Of a stretch of 64,000 nt of DNA, positions 17,672-26,680 are shown piece after piece. This DNA is from Paenibacillus sp. FSL R5-0345 (lineage in GTDB: Bacteria; Bacillota; Bacilli; Paenibacillales; Paenibacillaceae): the NCBI RefSeq assembly GCF_000758585.1, contig NZ_CP009281.1:186001-250000 (forward strand). Direction: 5' to 3'. Position numbers and translations under genes: made by a program. The number at the start of each line of letters is the position of its first letter. Position 1 is the first letter of the stretch. The notes beneath the pieces were generated by a model. It made no database searches and was not told the origin of the DNA. It saw only the letters and a program-made list of their open reading frames with translations.

Positions 17672-18988
17672 ATGTATAAGGATCAGACTTCTAAGCACCA
17701 CGAGCTGTTCATTATCGGTGGGGGTGCTGCAGGTCTAATGGCTGCAGTTACAGCGAGGGATCAAGGTATTGATACAGCAATTATTGAAAGCAATGACCGG
17801 CTTGGGAAGAAAATAATAACGACGGGTAACGGACGTTGCAACATTACGAACCAATCCACCGCCACCGGTACGGATGAAGCGGCCGCTTTATCACGCAAGT
17901 ATCACAGTAATCAGGAAGGATTCCCAATACATGTATTGCGGCAATTCGGTGTCCGCCAAACGATCGAATTTTTCTCCTCGCTCGGGCTTCCCTTTATAAG
18001 CTTGGAGAATGGCCGGATGTATCCGATGTCGCTGCAGGCGGCTTCGGTGCCGGGTGTATTTAAGCTGGCGCTGGAGGATCGGAATGTTCCCGTATATTAT
18101 AAACATAAAGTGTTGGATGTTACCGTTTCGGAGGGACATCCGCGGTTCGCGATAACCTGCCAGACGGAGACAGAGGAACAGGTTGTGTATACCAGCGACT
18201 ATCTTTTTCTATGTGCAGGCGGCCTTACCGCTCCCAAAACGGGAACGGACGGCTCCGGTTATACGCTTGTCCAACGTCTGGGGCACACCCTGATCAACCC
18301 GGTGCCAGGCATTGTACAATTGAAGCTGGATTATCCGTATTTAAAGGAACTATCGGGCATTAAATTTGAGGGAGAGGCCCATGTTATCGTAAACAATGAA
18401 GTCATCCGCACTGAGTCTGGTGAGATTCTTTTTACGGACTATGGTATCTCGGGCCCGCCCATACTTCAGCTCAGCAGAAAGGCTGCGTATAATCTCGGAA
18501 TAGGAGAATCGGTGACATTGTCGGTTGATTTAATGCCGGAGCGCACGGAGGAAGAGTTAATTGATTTTCTGGAGATCCACTGGGGGATCTTCGGACACCG
18601 GACGGTTGCCGATTCCCTTATAGGTATCGTCAGCAAGAAACTGATTCCAGTTCTGCTGAAGGAGGCTGGAATTGATCAACAGTTGCACCTGCTTTGTCAG
18701 GATCTTTCGTGGAAAACAAAAAAAATATTTTATAAAATATTGAAGCGTTGGGAATTTAAAGTGACCGATACCAATAGCTTTACTAATGCACAAACAACAG
18801 CCGGTGGCATCGATACGACGGAGCTAACCGAAGGAACGTTGGAATCTAAGTTAGTCCCTGGACTGTATTTGGCAGGTGAAGTGATGGATGTCGATGGAGA
18901 TTGCGGCGGCTATAACCTGCAATGGGCCTGGAGCTCCGGCTATGCCGCAGCGATGGCACTTGCTGATCGACGTAATGGCAACACGTAA
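17672..18988 (+). CDS. BaiN/HI0933-type NAD(P)/FAD-dependent oxidoreductase, paralogue 2
   Basis: This 438-residue protein has the FAD motif LFIIGGGAAGLMAAV, NGRCNIT, the conserved GLTAPKTGTDGSGY loop and the closing GEVMDVDGDCGGYNLQWAW. It follows paralogue 1 by 31 nt and is clearly its duplicate at both protein and DNA level. Its loop motifs resemble paralogue 3 at 34256 more than its neighbour. The physiological substrate is not known. A decayed ssrA-end candidate and a GACACC terminator follow it. Confidence 0.85.
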   Translation: MYKDQTSKHHELFIIGGGAAGLMAAVTARDQGIDTAIIESNDRLGKKIITTGNGRCNITNQSTATGTDEAAALSRKYHSNQEGFPIHVLRQFGVRQTIEFFSSLGLPFISLENGRMYPMSLQAASVPGVFKLALEDRNVPVYYKHKVLDVTVSEGHPRFAITCQTETEEQVVYTSDYLFLCAGGLTAPKTGTDGSGYTLVQRLGHTLINPVPGIVQLKLDYPYLKELSGIKFEGEAHVIVNNEVIRTESGEILFTDYGISGPPILQLSRKAAYNLGIGESVTLSVDLMPERTEEELIDFLEIHWGIFGHRTVADSLIGIVSKKLIPVLLKEAGIDQQLHLLCQDLSWKTKKIFYKILKRWEFKVTDTNSFTNAQTTAGGIDTTELTEGTLESKLVPGLYLAGEVMDVDGDCGGYNLQWAWSSGYAAAMALADRRNGNT

Positions 18989-19075
18989 GGAGACAGATGG
19001 TTTACGGACTCTTGGCACGTTGCAGTGAAATACTTGCATGCATTGAACACACAGCGGCTAATTGTGGATTTGCTA

Positions 19076-19094
19076 TGGCTCTGCTCCATATGGA
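19076..19094 (+). pseudogene. Possible decayed ssrA 3' end (copy 2, weak)
   Basis: The stretch GGCTCTGCTCCATATGG resembles the CGGCTCCATATGG junction of copy 1. The following ATTA...AAGACACCTTAA also parallels the flank of copy 1. Similarity upstream to the T-arm is not convincing, so this is tentative. Confidence 0.35.
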
Positions 19095-19104
19095 TTACAA
19101 GTAG

Positions 19105-19130
19105 AAGACACCTTAATAGGTGTCTTTTTT
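19105..19130 (+). terminator. GACACC-family terminator 2
   Basis: AAGACACC (19105-19112) pairs with GGTGTCTT (19119-19126) with a T-run. It ends the oxidoreductase pair. The AT-rich 230 bp that follow hold no gene. Confidence 0.88.
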
Positions 19131-19358
19131 TATTTACTGGGAAATCATACCTATTGGAAAACAGCATGTAAACTTAGAGAAATAGGGATTTGTCATCATT
19201 GTAAATAAAATATACACGAAGATATATGCAACTCTTATTAACTATATAATTTCACTTTCAATAATTACCGATAGAATAACGAGATTGATATATAAATTAA
19301 ATTGGTATTTTTTACTAGATAATTGGTATTTAAGACTAATAAAAATTTGGAGGGAAAA

Positions 19359-21815
19359 ATGAAGAATAAAATTGGAAAGCTTTCTAGTGTAGTTTTGTTG
19401 TTTTCACTTGTAGTGTCTTTAATTACAGGTGGATTAGGAAATACGATAGCACATGCTGCGGGTCTTTCGATTACGGGTAGTGGGGGCTGGAATGAAACTG
19501 CGTATGTGGAATGGTCACCTGTAAGTCAAGCGACGGGTTATACGGTATATGTTAAACCGGCAACTGCAGCGGATTCCCAGTATCAACAAATTAATGATGA
19601 ATTAATTCGACAATACGCTTCCTATTGGAGAGCGGATGCTGTGGGACTTGCTGCTGGAGCTTATGTAATGAAGATTGAAGCTACACTGCCAGGCGGTGGG
19701 GTGGTAAGTGAGGTTTCGAGTCCGCTATCTGTTACGTCATTTGACCGATCTGGATTTTCTTTTTCGGCCAACTCACCCTATGGAACTGGTTCGGGTGCTT
19801 ATAATGAAGATGGAACGCTCAAGAATGGTGCACAAGTGCTGTACATAACCTCTCAGAATGCTAAAACCGTAACCCTTGGTGTGAAAACTAACAGCTCAGG
19901 TGCTATACAAACTGGCGTAGGTCTTGGAGAAATATTGAAACTTAGACAAAAAGGTTATGATAAAATGCCACTAGCGATTCGAATGATTGGAAAAGTTACA
20001 GCTGCTGATCTGAGTGGACAACTTAACAGCAGTGGATATCTTGAAGTCAAAGGTAAAAATAATTATTCGGAAATGAATATTACGATTGAAGGTATCGGGA
20101 ACGATGCTTATGCATACGGTTGGGGAATACTTCTTAGATATGTCGGTAATGTGGAAGTAAGAAACCTAGGGGTGATGTTATTCCCTGACGATGGCATTTC
20201 AATGGATACAGGCAATGCGAATGTGTGGGTGCACAATAATGATATTTTCTATGGATCTGCAGGAAGTGATGCGGACCAAGTTAAAGGTGATGGTTCCACG
20301 GACGTTAAAAAGGGGTCAACATATGTTACCATCTCTTACAACCACTATTGGGATTCCGGAAAAGTTGCTCTAGTGGGTCTGAGCGAGTCTACTGAATTCT
20401 TTGTTAGCTTCCACCATAACTGGTTCGATCATTCGGATTCCCGTCATCCGCGTATCAGAGTGGCCTCTGTTCATATCTATAATAACCTTTATGACGGAGT
20501 TTCCAAATATGGTGTCGGTGTAACCACAGGAGGTTCAGCTTTTGTAGAATCAAATGCTTTTAGACATGCTAAATATCCAATGATGAGTTCTTTACAGGGT
20601 ACTGACGCTTTAGGAGAAGGTACATTCTCAGGTGAAAATGGAGGTATGATCAAAGCATACAACAATAGTATTGTTGATGCTGCGAGTCTTATTTATGCGA
20701 ACTCTGATGCTGGAACTGCTCCGGCAAAAGCAACCTCATTTGATGCCTACTTAGCATCGTCGAGAAATGAAACCGTCCCAAGTTCATACAAAACACTAAA
20801 AGGCGGCACAACGTATAACAATTTCGATACGATCGTTGATACGGGAGCGAAGGTATCTGACATTGATGACGTGAACGCAGTTGAACAGATTGTTACGGCA
20901 GAGGCTGGACGATTGAATGGCGGAGACTTCACATGGCAGTTTAATAATTCAGTGGATGACACATCGTCTGCACTTAATACAGCTCTGATGTCCAAAATAA
21001 GAAGTTACACCACTGGGCTTGTATCTGTAGGCGGTAACTCCAACTCAACAGAGCCGACACCAACAGCAACGCCAACACCAACAGTAACGCCGAAGCCGAC
21101 GGTAACACTTACACCGACAGCAACTCCGGTGCCGCCAACGGGAGCGTATGCCCATAACTTTACGACTGATGGGATTACAAGCGATTTTTTCAATATTCAA
21201 GGAAACCTTTCAGCAAATAAAGGAACTGTGATCTACAATGGATTGACACTAACTCAAAGCTTAAAAATCGAGAGTTCAACTAACATTGAGTTCACCTCTA
21301 ATGAAGGAACTTTGACATTAGTATTTAATTCAGCAGATGGTAACAAAATCAAGATTGATGGAACAAGTTATTCCATGACAGATGGCATTGTTAGCGTAGC
21401 GCTAGCAGCAGGCGCACATACCATTACGAAAGATAGTCCTGCCAATCTTTATTACATGCAACTAGATCAGGTTCCAACAACTAGAGCATATGTTCATAAC
21501 TTTACGACCGATGGAACAATTAGCGACTTCTTCAATATTCAAGGGAATCTCTCAATTAATAAGGGGACTGTGCTATATAATGGTCTAACACTCACTCAAA
21601 GTCTAAAAATTGAGAGTCCAACCAGCATTGGGTTTACGACAACTAAGGATTCAACCCTAACATTAGTGTTTAATACAGCTGACGGAACTCAAATCAAGGT
21701 CGATGGAACAAGCTACCCGATGACCAATGGTATTGTCAGCTTACTCCTTGCACCCGGTGCCCATACCATTACCAAGGATAGTCCTACGAACCTGTATTAC
21801 ATGCATGTAGAATAA
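19359..21815 (+). CDS. Secreted pectate lyase (PL1) with duplicated C-terminal module
   Basis: This extracellular enzyme cleaves polygalacturonate by beta-elimination with Ca2+. The 818 residues start with a signal peptide (1-33, ending IAHAAG). A fibronectin-III-like domain follows (about 35-120), then a PL1 parallel beta-helix (about 125-520). The helix carries DQVKGDGSTDVKKGS, SFHHNWFDHSDSRHPRIR with the catalytic Arg and VHIYNNLYDG. A Thr-Pro linker (about 564-595) leads to two near-identical modules of about 110 residues (596-705 and 709-818, each NFTTDG...YYM), probably carbohydrate binding. GGAGGG precedes the ATG at 19359. It is a single gene flanked by ssrA relics. Confidence 0.9.
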   Translation: MKNKIGKLSSVVLLFSLVVSLITGGLGNTIAHAAGLSITGSGGWNETAYVEWSPVSQATGYTVYVKPATAADSQYQQINDELIRQYASYWRADAVGLAAGAYVMKIEATLPGGGVVSEVSSPLSVTSFDRSGFSFSANSPYGTGSGAYNEDGTLKNGAQVLYITSQNAKTVTLGVKTNSSGAIQTGVGLGEILKLRQKGYDKMPLAIRMIGKVTAADLSGQLNSSGYLEVKGKNNYSEMNITIEGIGNDAYAYGWGILLRYVGNVEVRNLGVMLFPDDGISMDTGNANVWVHNNDIFYGSAGSDADQVKGDGSTDVKKGSTYVTISYNHYWDSGKVALVGLSESTEFFVSFHHNWFDHSDSRHPRIRVASVHIYNNLYDGVSKYGVGVTTGGSAFVESNAFRHAKYPMMSSLQGTDALGEGTFSGENGGMIKAYNNSIVDAASLIYANSDAGTAPAKATSFDAYLASSRNETVPSSYKTLKGGTTYNNFDTIVDTGAKVSDIDDVNAVEQIVTAEAGRLNGGDFTWQFNNSVDDTSSALNTALMSKIRSYTTGLVSVGGNSNSTEPTPTATPTPTVTPKPTVTLTPTATPVPPTGAYAHNFTTDGITSDFFNIQGNLSANKGTVIYNGLTLTQSLKIESSTNIEFTSNEGTLTLVFNSADGNKIKIDGTSYSMTDGIVSVALAAGAHTITKDSPANLYYMQLDQVPTTRAYVHNFTTDGTISDFFNIQGNLSINKGTVLYNGLTLTQSLKIESPTSIGFTTTKDSTLTLVFNTADGTQIKVDGTSYPMTNGIVSLLLAPGAHTITKDSPTNLYYMHVE

Positions 21816-21856
21816 GATGCTTTAATTCCTTACTAATATATATTTCGATATTATTC

Positions 21857-21885
21857 AGACGGATTCGATTTCCATCGGCTCCATA
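21857..21885 (+). pseudogene. Decayed T-arm/acceptor of tmRNA (copy 3)
   Basis: GGATTCGATTTCCATCGGCTCCAT matches the ssrA T-arm and acceptor at about 20 of 25 positions, including TTCGA and CGGCTCCAT. Only this end remains. The same ATATG junction and GACACC terminator follow as at copy 1. Confidence 0.7.
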
Positions 21886-21891
21886 TGAAGT

Positions 21892-21916
21892 AAAGACACC
21901 CTTAGGGGTGTCTTTT
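21892..21916 (+). terminator. GACACC-family terminator 3
   Basis: AAAGACACCC (21892-21901) pairs with GGGTGTCTTT (21906-21915). It serves the pectate lyase gene. No gene is visible between it and 22157. Confidence 0.88.
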
Positions 21917-22156
21917 GCTTTAGTCCAAACTCTTCCAGTCTCTCTTATATACTCGGCTCTCTTTTTGCCCAGCTATAGTTTTTTTCAGCCAACCCAGTTA
22001 AATGAACCGAGCCTCTGACGCATGAAGCCCTATATGAGAAAAGATAGCTCAGCCCTCTTCCCCCAAATCACCCTATTGATGGTAACTTGAATTTTGCGTA
22101 GTACTAGAATCTAATTTATAATAATAGACTGATCTAAACTGCTTTAGGAGGAAACA

Positions 22157-23410
22157 ATGGAATTTATCAAAAATCATCTAGACGGATATGGCATAAGTGA
22201 ACAAATGATTGGGTATCTCTCAAATTTGATCATGGTTGTTTTTATAGCTGTGGTCTCCATAATGGTTAATTTTATAGCCAAAAAAATCGTATTAAAGACA
22301 ATTATTCATATCATCAATAACAATAGTTATACGTGGGACAATGTCATTTTGGAGAAGAAAGTATTCCATAAGCTGTCGCATCTCATGCCAGCAATCATTA
22401 TCTATTATTCGGCATCTATCTTCCCATCTTACCAATCTATAATTGAAAAATTTGCTTTAACGTATATGATTATCGTAACTATCATGGTGTTTGATGCATT
22501 GCTCAATGCCCTTGATGCGATATATCGTTCGTTCGAGGTTTCCAAGATTAGACCCATTAAGGGATACATTCAGGTAGGAAAAATCGTTCTATTCATCATC
22601 GGTGGTATCGTGGTGATCTCGAACCTCATCGGTCAGAATCCTTTAATTATTCTCAGTGGTCTTGGTGCCTTATCGGCTGTTCTAATGCTAATCTTTAAAG
22701 ATTCCATATTAGGCCTTGTTGCAGGTGTTCAATTATCATCGAATGATATGGTGCGTGTCGGTGACTGGATTGAAATGCCTAAATACAATGCGGATGGTGA
22801 TGTGATCGACATTACATTAAACACAGTAAAGGTTATGAATTTCGATAAGACAATCACGATGATTCCGAGCTACGCTCTTATCTCGGACTCATTCAGGAAT
22901 TGGAGAGGTATGCAAGCATCTGGTGGCAGAAGAATTAAGCGAAGCATTTATATCGATACGAGCAGCATAAGCTTTTGTTCCCAAGAGCTGATTGATGAAT
23001 TTATGAAGATTCAATACCTTACCGATTATGTCACGACAAGACTGAATGAAATTAACACGTACAACCTGGAACATCAGATTAATACAGATAGTATGGTCAA
23101 CGGTAGACAACTTACGAATGTGGGTGTATTCAGAGAATATATCCATCAATATTTGAGAAATCATCCGAAAATTCATAAGGATATGACACTGATAGTCAGA
23201 CAGTTAGCACCGGGAGATAACGGTCTGCCATTGGAAATTTATGCTTTCAGTAATGATATTAACTGGGGAGTATATGAATCGGTTCAAGCGGATATCTTCG
23301 ACCACATTTTTGCGGTTATGCCGACATTTGGACTTCGTGCTTTCCAAAATCCAACCGGCCATGATATCGTCCATCTAAAAGAGAGCGCGCAATTTTCTCG
23401 GGAATATTGA
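22157..23410 (+). CDS. Mechanosensitive channel of the MscS superfamily (YbdG type)
   Basis: This 417-residue membrane protein is the length of E. coli YbdG (415), a channel in hypo-osmotic protection. Four to five helices lie in residues 1-190. The pore helix and hinge region are around LIFKDSILGLVAGVQLSSNDMVRVGDWIEMP, the MscS core. A large cytoplasmic domain follows (about 200-417) with TLNTVKVMNFDKTITMIPSYALISDSFRNW, characteristic of YbdG. AGGAGG precedes the ATG. It is transcribed alone, with a terminator at 23476. Confidence 0.88.
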   Translation: MEFIKNHLDGYGISEQMIGYLSNLIMVVFIAVVSIMVNFIAKKIVLKTIIHIINNNSYTWDNVILEKKVFHKLSHLMPAIIIYYSASIFPSYQSIIEKFALTYMIIVTIMVFDALLNALDAIYRSFEVSKIRPIKGYIQVGKIVLFIIGGIVVISNLIGQNPLIILSGLGALSAVLMLIFKDSILGLVAGVQLSSNDMVRVGDWIEMPKYNADGDVIDITLNTVKVMNFDKTITMIPSYALISDSFRNWRGMQASGGRRIKRSIYIDTSSISFCSQELIDEFMKIQYLTDYVTTRLNEINTYNLEHQINTDSMVNGRQLTNVGVFREYIHQYLRNHPKIHKDMTLIVRQLAPGDNGLPLEIYAFSNDINWGVYESVQADIFDHIFAVMPTFGLRAFQNPTGHDIVHLKESAQFSREY

Positions 23411-23475
23411 GATGGAGCGGAGATAAACTGAGTGATTGTAAGGAGAGCGAATCCCCTTGGTCTCCAACATTATGA

Positions 23476-23503
23476 ACACCATCCTTATGAGGATGGTGTA
23501 TTT
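23476..23503 (+). terminator. Terminator of the MscS-type gene
   Basis: ACACCATCCT (23476-23485) pairs with AGGATGGTGT (23490-23499), then ATTTT. Confidence 0.85.
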
Positions 23504-23625
23504 TGTATTTGCTAGCAATGCAATCACTGTATTTTCAGCTAACTTTCAGTTCAATATAAGCTTTGTTTAAGAATAGAAATGTAAACTAATCGTGTATAAA
23601 ATCTATCGAAAGGAAGTGATATAGT

Positions 23626-25860
23626 ATGCTGAAGCGTACAATGTCTCTTATGCTTGTCTTCATCTTGACAATGACTAGTGTAGTGGGGGTTGCTTCTGCT
23701 AGTACAACTACGAAGGAAACGGTTATTAATCTTTCGGATTCAGCAGTAACCGTTGATGGACAGAAGGCGTCAACGAGTTCATCGGCCGCTGTATATACGG
23801 GAGCTAGCATTGTGTATTATGAGGACGGACATGACAGTAGCTATGGAGAAGGTACAGATTCAGATACACACAGTGCGGAGGAAGCAGCTAAGCATACAGT
23901 TGTGACCATTACAAAACCGGGCGTTTATCGTGTAACAGGCAAGTTATCTAAAGGACAGCTTGCAATTGATCTTGGGAAGGATGCGGCTTCTGACCCTACA
24001 GCGGTAGTAACACTTATTCTAGATGGAGCAGATATTACGAGTACAGTTGCTCCGGCAGTTATTTTCTACAATGTATATGAGCCGTACTCCAATACAGAGG
24101 ACACCAAAGGAATTGTCGATCTTAGTCATGCAGGTGCACAGGTTATTTTAGCAGATGGCTCTGTAAACACTGTAAATGGCTCTTATGTCGCACGAATTTA
24201 TAAAGAGGGCACAACGAAAAAACTGCATAAGTATGATGGAGCCTTCTATTCTAAAATGTCCATGAACATTTCTGGAGAAGCTAAAGGAACAGGAGAGCTA
24301 CATATTACTGCTGCTAACGAAGGGCTCGATTCTGAGCTGCATTTGGCTCTCAATGGTGGAAAGGTTTATATTCAATCCCAGGATGATGGAATCAATACGA
24401 ATGAGGATGGAATATCGGTTACAAGTATCAATGGTGGATATCTTTATGTGAATGCAGGTCTAGGAGCAGAAGGTGATGGGATTGACTCCAATGGCTACTT
24501 AACGATTAACGGAGGAACTATTGTTACTATGGCTAACGACCGTAGTCCTGACGGCGGTATCGATGCAGATAAGGATATTACCATTAATGGTGGTACGGTG
24601 CTTGCACTAGGAACGCGTAATGATGCGACCTCTTCTACATCCAAGCAACCGTTTATGGAGTTTTCTTTTGCTACGACACAAGCGAAGGGAAGTATAATTT
24701 CATTAAAAGATTCGGCAGGAAATGAATTACTAAGCCATACTGCGGAAAAGAACTTTCAAAGCGTAACCTTCTCATCGGCTGACCTTAAGCTCAATACTGA
24801 ATATCATCTGTACATTAATGGAGTTCAGCAACAATATACAGGAAATTCATTTGGTATGATGGGTGGCGGAGGCTTTGGTGGTAATCGTCCTAGTGGTGAC
24901 AACGGCCAAGCTGCTCCTCCAACAGGAGAGCGTCCTACTACTGGAGAAAAACCAGAAGGTACACCTCCATCAATTCCTGATGGGATGCAAGGAAAACCAG
25001 AAGGTGGCTTTAATCCAGACGGACAAAACACAACAGTAAGCGGTGAAGGTTCTACAGTATTTAAAATAACCGACTCTATTCATAGCTTTTCAGGTATTTC
25101 CGAGGCAACTGATAATAGCGGTAAAACAAAAGTTACCTTTACCGTCAATGACGGAGCCGGCATTCAAAGTGTAGCTTCTGGTAAAAGTGTTGTATTGAAG
25201 GGAGTTACAGCAAGTGCAAATGTTCCTGAAAGTGATATTCAGCTAACAGTAACGGACGTACCTTCTGAGAACTATTCTGAAACGTATCTTCTTTCTGAGT
25301 TAAAGGATGATTACTCTAAGATTATGCCTAAGGAGGATGGGCAATACCGTCTTACCATTGCGGTTGTGTCTTCTAACGAAACCTACACAGGGGTATCACA
25401 ATGGCAATTTTCAATCGGTATGCTACCCTTCACGGATGTGAAGTCAGACGATGCGTCTTATAATGCCATTAAGACTTTGTATGAAAAAGGAATTATGATT
25501 GGAACGAGCTCTACTCAATTTTCACCAAATTCACCAGTAACACGTGCAACTGCGATTACAACTCTTGGTAGACTTCTTAATATTGAGCAGACTGAATCCA
25601 ACGCCTTTAATGATGTTGTGAAAAATAGCTGGTATAGTGGGTATGTTGGTTGGGCAGTTGAAAATGGACTTGTTATTGGCGATGGAAAAGGAAATTTCAT
25701 GCCCAATGCTAACCTGACTGCTGAGCAGATGAAAGCTGTTATATCGAGATATGTGGAACTTAATGGATTAAATATTGCGGTAGACGAGCTTTTTCCAAAT
25801 ACTCTTACGGGTACAATGACTCGCGCAGATCTTGCGTCTATATTAAGCAAGCTGCTGTAG
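23626..25860 (+). CDS. SLH-anchored Cthe_2159-like carbohydrate-binding protein
   Basis: This 744-residue secreted protein has a signal peptide (1-25, VVGVASAS). A right-handed beta-helix domain of the Cthe_2159 family follows (about 35-400, with NEGLDSELHLALNGGKVYI and DGIDADKDITINGGT). Such proteins bind acidic polysaccharides such as pectin. A Gly/Pro-rich linker (about 405-470) and a beta domain (about 475-600) follow. Two clear SLH repeats and a shortened third (about 605-744) attach the protein to cell-wall polymer. A pectin-binding role beside a pectate lyase 2 kb upstream would make sense but is inferred. Confidence 0.85.
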   Translation: MLKRTMSLMLVFILTMTSVVGVASASTTTKETVINLSDSAVTVDGQKASTSSSAAVYTGASIVYYEDGHDSSYGEGTDSDTHSAEEAAKHTVVTITKPGVYRVTGKLSKGQLAIDLGKDAASDPTAVVTLILDGADITSTVAPAVIFYNVYEPYSNTEDTKGIVDLSHAGAQVILADGSVNTVNGSYVARIYKEGTTKKLHKYDGAFYSKMSMNISGEAKGTGELHITAANEGLDSELHLALNGGKVYIQSQDDGINTNEDGISVTSINGGYLYVNAGLGAEGDGIDSNGYLTINGGTIVTMANDRSPDGGIDADKDITINGGTVLALGTRNDATSSTSKQPFMEFSFATTQAKGSIISLKDSAGNELLSHTAEKNFQSVTFSSADLKLNTEYHLYINGVQQQYTGNSFGMMGGGGFGGNRPSGDNGQAAPPTGERPTTGEKPEGTPPSIPDGMQGKPEGGFNPDGQNTTVSGEGSTVFKITDSIHSFSGISEATDNSGKTKVTFTVNDGAGIQSVASGKSVVLKGVTASANVPESDIQLTVTDVPSENYSETYLLSELKDDYSKIMPKEDGQYRLTIAVVSSNETYTGVSQWQFSIGMLPFTDVKSDDASYNAIKTLYEKGIMIGTSSTQFSPNSPVTRATAITTLGRLLNIEQTESNAFNDVVKNSWYSGYVGWAVENGLVIGDGKGNFMPNANLTAEQMKAVISRYVELNGLNIAVDELFPNTLTGTMTRADLASILSKLL

Positions 25861-25874
25861 ATATGAGTAATAAA

Positions 25875-25903
25875 AAAGACACCCTTTCAGGTGTCTTTTT
25901 TAT
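25875..25903. terminator. GACACC-family terminator 4 (bidirectional)
   Basis: AAAGACACC (25875-25883) pairs with GGTGTCTTT (25890-25898). T-runs on both sides let it end the SLH gene and the small minus-strand CDS at 25939. Confidence 0.88.
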
Positions 25904-25938
25904 TTTTTCATCTTGAAAAGAAAATATTGCTGACGAGT

Positions 25939-26115
25939 CTAATGAAAGTTCCCGGTTTCATTTTCCGTGAATTTTCCATTGCTGTCATGCTGAGCTTGTT
26001 TGCGGCGATCATTACGGGCTTGTTGCTGCTGTTGGGCTTCCAGGCTGTTTACGGGAGTGGCTTCCAATTCTTTTACGGTGTTGATCAGATTCTTGTCTGG
26101 TTGATTTGCACTCAA
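25939..26115 (-). CDS. Small hydrophilic protein of 58 residues with TTG start
   Basis: A minus-strand frame starts with TTG at 26115, preceded by a perfect AAGGAGG 8 nt upstream. It encodes SANQPDKNLINTVKELEATP, then a Gln/Arg-rich stretch, and ends TGNFH. It is rich in Gln, Asn and Lys, lacks hydrophobic segments and is probably a soluble or disordered small protein. The shared terminator at 25875 lies 40 nt downstream. An 80-aa plus-strand frame across it has no ribosome site and is rejected. The function is unknown. Confidence 0.65.
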   Translation of the reverse strand: MSANQPDKNLINTVKELEATPVNSLEAQQQQQARNDRRKQAQHDSNGKFTENETGNFH

Positions 26116-26227
26116 TTGAAAATTCCTCCTTGATTACCTAATGGTTGTGAATTTTATTATGTGCTGGCTACTGTGAGGCTATTCGTAATGTATTTTCATT
26201 CTATATGCCATTATTTTGGATGTTATC

Positions 26228-26602
26228 TTACTGTAATGTCTTGAAAATCAGGCCCAGCTTGTCTAAGTTATCTCCACCACGACCTAAGAAACCTGCGACA
26301 TAGCTACCTGAAGGAGCAGACAAAGTGTAAGAGGTTCCACTTTTTGTCCCTGCGGCTACTTTGCGGTTTTGATTTGTTGTCAATTCAAGATAGAATATCC
26401 GATCGCTGCCTTTATAGCTGTTTTTGTACACCACAGCGCTTGTGATGAACTCCCCGCTGTTAAGTGTGAGCGATGCTGCTGTACCGCCTGTGCCGCCATT
26501 CAACAGCGAGGTTCCATCGGCGTATTGCATAGCTATGGAATCTAGACGGCTTGCTCCTTTTAAGGTTACGGAGGTTGGACTGCTTGTGGATACGGCTTTA
26601 CT
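26228..26602 (-). pseudogene. Relic of a jacalin-like lectin domain
   Basis: The minus-strand frame from 26602 to 26228 encodes LDSIAMQYADG, LNGGTGG and LTLNSGEFITS, and ends FLGRGGDNLDKLGLIFKTL. This is the pattern of the second half of a jacalin-like beta-prism domain (GG..G, GF.G..G..iD.iG). A TGA at 26605 stops the frame upstream and there is no signal peptide or first half of the domain. The internal ATG at 26530 has no convincing ribosome site. It looks like the 3' remnant of a larger secreted lectin gene. Confidence 0.6.
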
Positions 26603-26680
26603 TCAAGCCTTCTATATACATAGACTGAGTAGTATGATTTGCTAATATGTATTAAGAGTACTAATTAGAGGAGGAATCCA

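Noticed and set aside
25891..26133. 80-aa plus-strand hydrophobic frame after the SLH gene
   Set aside because: It begins inside a terminator and has no ribosome site. The minus-strand TTG frame with AAGGAGG fits better.
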